NCBI GenBank assembly: GCA_049289035.1
Contig: JBAQIV010000074.1
Location: 1-8,137 of the forward strand
DNA length: 8,137 nt
Reading direction: 5' to 3'
Source of the DNA: JAPUDQ01 sp049289035
GTDB taxonomy: Bacteria > Patescibacteriota > Saccharimonadia > Saccharimonadales > Saccharimonadaceae
In this document: in pieces, positions 3,941 through 8,137 of the stretch
Numbering within the stretch: the stretch's first letter is position 1
Layout: each line of letters opens with the position of its first letter
Made by a program: the position numbers and the translations under genes
The notes under the pieces: generated by a model
What the model was told of the DNA's origin: nothing
Databases searched by the model: none
The model's input: the letters and a program-made list of their open reading frames with translations, nothing else

Positions 3941-5716
3941 TTATGGCGAAGTGGTCGGCGGCGGTGTCTCTGGGGTTATGGGTGCAGTCGGTGTTGGTTC
4001 AACGGGCGGTGGCGTGGCTGGAGGTGGCGGCGGTGCCGACACAGTCTGTGACGCGGCGACATCGCTACTGCTCATGCGGGCCAGTTCAACAAAGAACATA
4101 CTACCTTTGCCATAGTCGCTTTCTACCCATATGCGGCCGTCCATTGCTTCGGTCAAACGACGGCATAGATAAAGGCCAAGCCCAGTACCACCGATCTCAC
4201 GCGTGTCGGTGTTGTCCACGCGGTAAAATTTCTGGAACAGATGCGGTATGTCTTCTTTGGGTATACCGATACCACTGTCTACAATGCTGACGACGACATG
4301 GCTATCGTCACCAGTCACGTCGACAGTGATAGTGCCACCTGATTTGGTGTATTTAATAGCGTTTTCTATGAGGTTGCCGAGTACCTCGCGGTAGTGGCTT
4401 GGGTCGGCATGGACATAATACGCGGGCGAGACAGACGGCGATGCACCGGCATGGGTAACGTCCGGGGTAAATGTCAGCGTCAGTTGCTTGCCGACGGCAG
4501 TTGCCATGAGGCCACTGACAATATCGCGCGCAAATGACACGACGTCGATGGTGGCTGGATTGTTGCCAAGACGACCGTCTTCGGCTTTGCTGACGTCGAG
4601 CAGGTCTTGAAAGAGGTGGCCGAGGTGTTGGGCTGACTCATGCGCTTTGGTGAGAAAGCTCCGAGCTTTGTCGTCAATTGTGGCCGTAGCAGGGTTGAGC
4701 GCTAAGCCAATATAACCTTCGATAGCGGCGACCGGCGTGCGCATTTCGTGGCTGGCAGTACTGATAAACTCGGCTTTTTGGCGGTTTTCCACGACGTCGC
4801 CCGTGATATCACGAAACACGATGATAGCGCCAGTGCCAGTCTGGCCAACTGGCGATATGAGCAGTGATATGATCATTTTTTTGCCGGTGCTAGTGGCGAG
4901 GCTTAGGTCGTTACGCGTGATCGATTTGGCACCTTTGAGGACCGATTGTACGGGGTCGTTTTCGTCAGTTAGGGCTTGGTCCTTGTTGTCAAACAGTTTA
5001 AATACCGAACGATAGTCCAGCTCCATGGCGTCTTGCTTGCCCCACCCCATAATCGTCTGGGCGGCGGGATTGATCAGCTGGATAGTGCCGTGGCTGTCGA
5101 TGGCGATTACACCGTCGGCGATACCGTTGATGACGATTTCGGATTTGTTTGCGACTTGGTTGAGCTCTCGAGCAAGCGCGGTGTAGGCTTGGCTGCCCTT
5201 TTCGTCTTCGTGGGAATGCTGCCGCCAGACAATAAAACTAATGACAAGCGGCACAACGTAGCCCAGGAAAACGGTGATCATGTCGATGTTGTTGCTGTGT
5301 GACGACGTTAACAAATAGGTAATATACGCGGCGTCACTGACGGCAATAACGGTAAAACCAATCGCACCATACAGCCCGGCAAACAAACCTAGAATCATCC
5401 AAAGTCCGACAAACGGCGAATGAGCATAATCGGTGCTGAGTATGGTGATAGCGATGGTTGCGAGCATGAGCAAAAAACTCGCCAGACTGGCCCATTTGAC
5501 CCCAGTTTTTCTTAGAAATATTGAGAGTGGCAATGTGATAACAAACGTCACACCGGCGGCAATTACGGCCATCTGTGATATAAGCGTACCTGTAACAGGT
5601 GTCAAGCCTGGGCTTAGCACGCCGATACCCCAGATACCGGCAATCACCAATGACATCACTAACACGATCTCAGTGATGCGACGATACCAAAACTCACGAA
5701 CAGTCGCTGGTGTCAC
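3941..5716 (-). CDS. Membrane sensor histidine kinase with PAS domain and Pro-rich tail
   Basis: The 591-aa sensor kinase autophosphorylates on histidine and should pass the phosphate to D52 of the adjacent receiver. Five or six hydrophobic segments lie within residues 17-165, with very short loops, so the sensed signal may be in or at the membrane. A PAS domain follows (about 190-305; GVIAIDSHGTIQLINPAAQTI in part). The HisKA box STASHEMRTP has H323. The HATPase domain has the N box (NLIENAIKY, N452), G1 box DSGIGIP (480-486) and G2 box GGTGLGL (509-515). This arrangement is of the PhoR/VicK type. After the catalytic core there is an unusual tail (about 550-591) of Pro, Thr and Ala, resembling that of the receiver. 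The start is GTG 5716; an in-frame stop lies a short way upstream and no ATG lies between. Only a weak AGG stands 9 nt before it. The first residues could differ. Confidence 0.94.
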   Translation of the reverse strand: MTPATVREFWYRRITEIVLVMSLVIAGIWGIGVLSPGLTPVTGTLISQMAVIAAGVTFVITLPLSIFLRKTGVKWASLASFLLMLATIAITILSTDYAHSPFVGLWMILGLFAGLYGAIGFTVIAVSDAAYITYLLTSSHSNNIDMITVFLGYVVPLVISFIVWRQHSHEDEKGSQAYTALARELNQVANKSEIVINGIADGVIAIDSHGTIQLINPAAQTIMGWGKQDAMELDYRSVFKLFDNKDQALTDENDPVQSVLKGAKSITRNDLSLATSTGKKMIISLLISPVGQTGTGAIIVFRDITGDVVENRQKAEFISTASHEMRTPVAAIEGYIGLALNPATATIDDKARSFLTKAHESAQHLGHLFQDLLDVSKAEDGRLGNNPATIDVVSFARDIVSGLMATAVGKQLTLTFTPDVTHAGASPSVSPAYYVHADPSHYREVLGNLIENAIKYTKSGGTITVDVTGDDSHVVVSIVDSGIGIPKEDIPHLFQKFYRVDNTDTREIGGTGLGLYLCRRLTEAMDGRIWVESDYGKGSMFFVELARMSSSDVAASQTVSAPPPPPATPPPVEPTPTAPITPETPPPTTSP

Positions 5717-5750
5717 AAGTTGTTGCCTACCCTCTTATGGTTATACGCCT

Positions 5751-5780
5751 ATTATGCAGTATAGGGGCGGTAGGATGCAA
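5751..5780 (-). promoter_or_regulatory. Candidate promoter of the kinase operon
   Basis: Minus-strand TTGCAT (5780-5775), an 18-bp spacer and CATAAT (5756-5751), 4 of 6 and 5 of 6 matches to consensus. The predicted leader is about 28 nt. An alternative -10 box TATACT (5763-5758) has no good -35 partner. The -35 overlaps the edge of the repeat tract upstream, so repeat changes could affect it. Confidence 0.4.
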
Positions 5781-5850
5781 TATGAAGAGAAGCAATGAGG
5801 GGCAATGAGCAATGAGGGGCAGTCGCAATATGGGATATGCAATATGCAAA
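5777..5850. repeat. GCAAT-type short repeat cluster in the spacer between helicase and kinase genes
   Basis: The spacer contains three GCAATATG units (5777-5784, 5825-5832, 5839-5846) and two exact AGCAATGAGGGG 12-mers (5791-5802, 5808-5819), with a further GCAATGAG unit overlapping them (5802-5809). It is mostly a mosaic of 7-8-bp units and is related to the repeat inside the pseudouridine synthase at 2249-2284. There is no unique spacer pattern, so it is not a CRISPR array. No clear terminator for the helicase gene is visible in this spacer. Confidence 0.85.
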
Positions 5851-5897
5851 ATGGGAAGAACTTCCTTGAGAAAAAAGTCTCACATACGGAGGAATTA

Positions 5898-7268
5898 TTA
5901 TTTCTGCTCGACAAATGTGTACGCTTTGCCGTGGGCGCCGGCGCGACCGGTGCGACCGATGCGGTGCACGTAGTCGTCGTAGGTGTGGGGTTGGTCAAAG
6001 TTGATGACGTGGCTGACGTTGGGTATGTCGAGACCGCGTGCGGCGACATCAGTCGCGACCAGTACTTTGGCACGGCCAGACTTAAACGCGTCGAGAGCAC
6101 GTTGGCGCTGCGGCTGCGATTTGTTGCCGTGAATGGCTTCGCTGGCAAAACCCGATTTGTTGAGCGTGTCACTCAGACGCTGTGCCCCGTATTTGGTTTC
6201 GCTAAACACCAGCACGCGCTCAAACGCTTCGTTGCTGAGCATGTCGGTGAGCAGTTCTATTTTGTGGGCTTTGTCGGTGGCGGCAATCACGTCTTGTTCG
6301 ACGTGGTCGCTAGTCTCACCTTTGACCACACTGACTGTGACGGGGTCATGCATCATTTCGCTGATCAAGCTATGGATCGTCGGGGTCATGGTAGCGCTAA
6401 AAAACAAGTTTTGACGGGCTGGGGGGCAGAGACTGATGATACGTTTGATATCGGGCAAAAAGCCCATATCGCACATGCGATCGGCCTCATCGAGTACCAA
6501 TATGTCGACGGCGTCGAGTCGCAGTACATTTTGCTGCAACAGGTCTTTGAGCCGACCAGGTGTACCTATGACGACATGAGGACGACGGCGGATAGATTGT
6601 ATCTGGCGGTGTATGCTCATACCGCCGACGACGACTGCGCTGTAGAGACGCAGGTCACGCGCAAAAGCTTTGAACTCATCGTCGATTTGGGCCGCGAGTT
6701 CGCGCGTTGGCGTGATGATCAGGACCGAAAGATATGCCGGGTTACCCATGAGTTTCTGGATAGCCGGTATCAAAAACGCGGCGGTTTTGCCGGTACCGGT
6801 GTTTGCGAGACCCAGGACGTCGCGGCCCTCGAGTATACTCGGGATTGTCTGGTCTTGGATGGCGCTTGGCGTCACGTAGCCTTTGCTGGCAATGTTGTCT
6901 TGGAGTCGGTGATTAAGGGGAAAGTCGACGAACTGGTGTGCCGGTACGTACGGTGTTTCGTCGCGGGCAACGACGGCTTTGTTGACGAATTTACTTGGGT
7001 GAATGTATTGGCCGCGAGCTTTTTTGCCGCCTGCTGTGCTGCGCCGACCACCTTGAGTGTTACCGCCAACTGGGCGGCCATTGCCAAAACGGCGGGCCGA
7101 CGGTCGTGATCCGCTGTCCGTGCGGGATGCAGAACTACCAGATGTACCATTTACTGCATTGAGCGTTGCAAATAGCTTGTCTTCTGGAGTTGTTCGACGT
7201 TTGGGCCGAAAATTGTTACGTGGGCGCGGTGTGCCCTGCCCTGACGGGCGCTTTGAATAATTGTTCAT
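5898..7268 (-). CDS. DEAD-box ATP-dependent RNA helicase
   Basis: Unwinds or remodels RNA using ATP, probably in ribosome assembly or mRNA turnover. The 456-aa protein begins with about 90 residues of basic, Gly/Arg/Ser-rich low complexity, likely RNA-binding. The core then follows with a Q motif region (about 113-138), ANTGTGKT (155-162), PTRELA (187-192), GG (215-216), TPGR (236-239), DEAD (260-263), SAT (291-293), ATDVAARGLD (405-414) and HRIGRTGR (435-442). All expected motifs are present. The protein stops only 14 residues after motif VI, at tandem TAA TAA codons, without the helix and tail that most RhlE/CshA-type helicases carry. Start ATG 7268 is preferred to the in-frame ATG 7316 because AAGGA (7278-7274) lies 5 nt before it. 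A promoter and a leader of about 100 nt precede it. Confidence 0.95.
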   Translation of the reverse strand: MNNYSKRPSGQGTPRPRNNFRPKRRTTPEDKLFATLNAVNGTSGSSASRTDSGSRPSARRFGNGRPVGGNTQGGRRSTAGGKKARGQYIHPSKFVNKAVVARDETPYVPAHQFVDFPLNHRLQDNIASKGYVTPSAIQDQTIPSILEGRDVLGLANTGTGKTAAFLIPAIQKLMGNPAYLSVLIITPTRELAAQIDDEFKAFARDLRLYSAVVVGGMSIHRQIQSIRRRPHVVIGTPGRLKDLLQQNVLRLDAVDILVLDEADRMCDMGFLPDIKRIISLCPPARQNLFFSATMTPTIHSLISEMMHDPVTVSVVKGETSDHVEQDVIAATDKAHKIELLTDMLSNEAFERVLVFSETKYGAQRLSDTLNKSGFASEAIHGNKSQPQRQRALDAFKSGRAKVLVATDVAARGLDIPNVSHVINFDQPHTYDDYVHRIGRTGRAGAHGKAYTFVEQK

Positions 7269-7370
7269 ACGTTTCCTTTTGGTATGAGAATTGATATCTG
7301 GCGACGGGCGTCTCACGGGCGCACTGTCTTCTACACGAATAGCGAGAAATGCCCGATATCCATACTAGAT
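7269..7370 (-). promoter_or_regulatory. Structured 5' leader of the helicase gene, with Shine-Dalgarno site
   Basis: In the transcript order, GTATG (7365-7361), GATATC (7360-7355) and GGGC (7354-7351) have complements downstream: GCCCG (7320-7316, or 7309-7305), GATATC (7298-7293) and CATAC (7286-7282). This gives a nested long-range stem. It would close 3 nt before the Shine-Dalgarno AAGGA (7278-7274). DEAD-box helicase genes in several bacteria have long regulated leaders. That this one regulates is inference. Confidence 0.45.
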
Positions 7371-7376
7371 TTACCC

Positions 7377-7404
7377 ATTATAGCACATGCATTTACAAAG
7401 TCAA
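7377..7404 (-). promoter_or_regulatory. Promoter of the helicase gene
   Basis: Minus-strand TTGACT (7404-7399), a 16-bp spacer and perfect TATAAT (7382-7377), preceded by TGC as an extended -10. The predicted transcription start is near 7370, about 100 nt before the ATG. Its -35 box lies two bases from the -35 box of the opposing promoter. Confidence 0.8.
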
Positions 7405-7420
7405 GCATTTGTGATAAAAT
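7392..7420 (+). promoter_or_regulatory. Promoter of the 219-aa gene
   Basis: TTTACA (7392-7397), a 17-bp spacer and TAAAAT (7415-7420) with a TGA extension. The transcription start is expected near 7427. The -35 box is the same TTTACA, followed by AA, as in the 76-aa gene promoter at 1296. Confidence 0.75.
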
Positions 7421-7431
7421 AGTGTTAGTTA

Positions 7432-7471
7432 CTTCGGAAGGTCCGAAGGACATGCGCACGAAATCAGGAGG
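7432..7471 (+). promoter_or_regulatory. Leader hairpin and Shine-Dalgarno site of the 219-aa gene
   Basis: CTTCGGA (7432-7438) and TCCGAAG (7442-7448) form a perfect 7-bp stem with a 3-nt loop at the 5' end of the predicted mRNA. AGGAGG (7466-7471) lies 4 nt before ATG 7476. A hairpin so close to the 5' end may protect the transcript. Confidence 0.55.
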
Positions 7472-7475
7472 TATC

Positions 7476-8135
7476 ATGGCTGACAGGCCATCTCCCCAGG
7501 TCCGTCTCTATCACAACCCGTGGTCGGAGACGGTGCCTGACGACGTACTGCTTGGCTTGTTGCTGAGTGCTGCTGTCGAAGCCGACAAAGTGCTCATTGA
7601 CATGATCGCTCGCGGAGAGGTCGAGGCTGGATGTGAGTCCTATGCCTACGTCATCCTCGATCCGACCAAGCCGCGTGATCAGATCACGCCTGTCGACCGC
7701 GTCATGGCGGCAGTGCTGCTCGGGCCCGATGCCGAACGCTACCTGCCGAACGCGTTGGCCAAGGCTGACGCGCATGACCGGCATGGCATCCCGAACGGCC
7801 TACTCGTTAAGGGAGCCAACTGGGCGCTCGGAAATGGCGACTTCGCCTGGGGCAACAGTGTCTGTGGTGTCGTCGTAGACCCTGATGGCCTCGGCGGCAA
7901 CGACGTCATTTATGACGTTGGTGTGGCTGCTGGCAGTGGCTTGTCGGTCGAGCAGGATGCGGAGTTCGCCTATCGAATTTCCGACCACTTCCTCGGTCGA
8001 GTGCACGACGCTCGCGAGCTCTGGCTCGAGAAGCATCGTCGAAACGGCTCGCGGCGCTGGTTCAATACAGCCGACGAACCGCCGGCACACTACATGGCGA
8101 TCCTCTATCGCCGGTACGTGCAGCCGTCCTTCTGA
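7476..8135 (+). CDS. Uncharacterised protein, 219 aa, possible GlcG/HbpS-like fold
   Basis: I do not recognise this gene with confidence. It has no signal peptide or membrane segment. The N-terminal half has a helical stretch (LLGLLLSAAVEADKVLIDMI) followed by a strand (YAYVILDPT). Residues 143-166 (DVIYDVGVAAG, then SVEQDAEFAY) resemble the GlcG/HbpS signature, in which a glycine-rich strand VGVSG is followed by a QD-containing helix. This is a weak pattern match only. The C-terminal 40 residues are basic and aromatic (KHRRNGSRRWF). The start is ATG 7476 because of AGGAGG 4 nt upstream. The in-frame ATG 7452 has no such site and a longer reading frame upstream is chance. Codon use (GAG, AAG, ATC, CTC) differs from the kinase and receiver genes. 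The stop is 2 nt from the window end. Confidence 0.75.
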   Translation: MADRPSPQVRLYHNPWSETVPDDVLLGLLLSAAVEADKVLIDMIARGEVEAGCESYAYVILDPTKPRDQITPVDRVMAAVLLGPDAERYLPNALAKADAHDRHGIPNGLLVKGANWALGNGDFAWGNSVCGVVVDPDGLGGNDVIYDVGVAAGSGLSVEQDAEFAYRISDHFLGRVHDARELWLEKHRRNGSRRWFNTADEPPAHYMAILYRRYVQPSF

Positions 8136-8137
8136 AC

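Noticed and set aside
5777..5850. CRISPR array
   Set aside because: Units are 7-12 bp with no spacers of regular length, and there are no cas genes.
5850..5897. Terminator after the helicase gene
   Set aside because: Only 5-bp stems (TGAGA/TCTCA, GGAAG/CTTCC) can be drawn and the T run lies in the loop rather than after a stem.
5805..7109. A 434-codon open frame on the plus strand opposite the helicase
   Set aside because: It is antisense to a helicase with every motif intact, has no ribosome binding site, and its start lies in the repeat cluster. Long antisense frames arise from the codon bias of the real gene.
7284..7475. Longer N-terminus for the 219-aa gene
   Set aside because: The upstream part overlaps the helicase leader and both promoters; AGGAGG points to ATG 7476 and the transcript is predicted to start near 7427.

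Overview
The window is a dense bacterial chromosome segment, most likely from a Candidate Phyla Radiation lineage such as Candidatus Saccharibacteria (TM7). This is inferred from the style of the DEAD-box helicase N-terminus (basic low-complexity leader followed by a 'PSKFVNKAV' stretch) and from the Pro/Ala-rich tails on signalling proteins. No marker gene proves it. There are no rRNA or tRNA genes, CRISPR arrays, transposases or phage genes, and no gap without a gene exceeds about 210 bases.

Layout. The minus strand carries the recognisable housekeeping and signalling genes. Reading leftward from 7268 these are a DEAD-box RNA helicase (7268-5898), a membrane PAS/HisKA sensor kinase (5716-3941), a receiver protein with a very long Pro/Ala-rich tail (3895-2849), an S4-domain rRNA pseudouridine synthase (2833-2090) and, separately, the ribosome-assembly GTPase Der (1196 to beyond the left edge). 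The kinase, receiver and pseudouridine synthase look like one operon (gaps of 45 and 15 nt). The plus strand carries three genes that I cannot assign firmly: a 76-aa protein (1406-1636), an 88-aa protein (1803-2069) and a 219-aa protein (7476-8135) with a weak resemblance to the GlcG/HbpS family. Each has its own convincing promoter.

Common theme. Three of the assigned genes concern ribosome or RNA biology (Der, pseudouridine synthase, helicase), and one signal-transduction pair sits among them.

Most unusual features. (1) Der carries an in-frame insertion of about 58 residues between switch I and the DTAG motif of its first G domain, and the inserted DNA is rich in palindromes. (2) Short 7- or 14-bp tandem repeats lie in-frame in the Der linker and in the pseudouridine synthase. 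The same 12-mer, AGCAATGAGGGG, recurs in the spacer upstream of the kinase. (3) Kinase and receiver both end in proline-rich tails, and the receiver has no DNA-binding domain. (4) Der and the 88-aa gene have consensus -10 boxes 6-7 nt from the start codon, which predicts leaderless mRNAs, whereas several other genes have strong Shine-Dalgarno sites. (5) The promoters of the helicase and the 219-aa gene overlap back to back.
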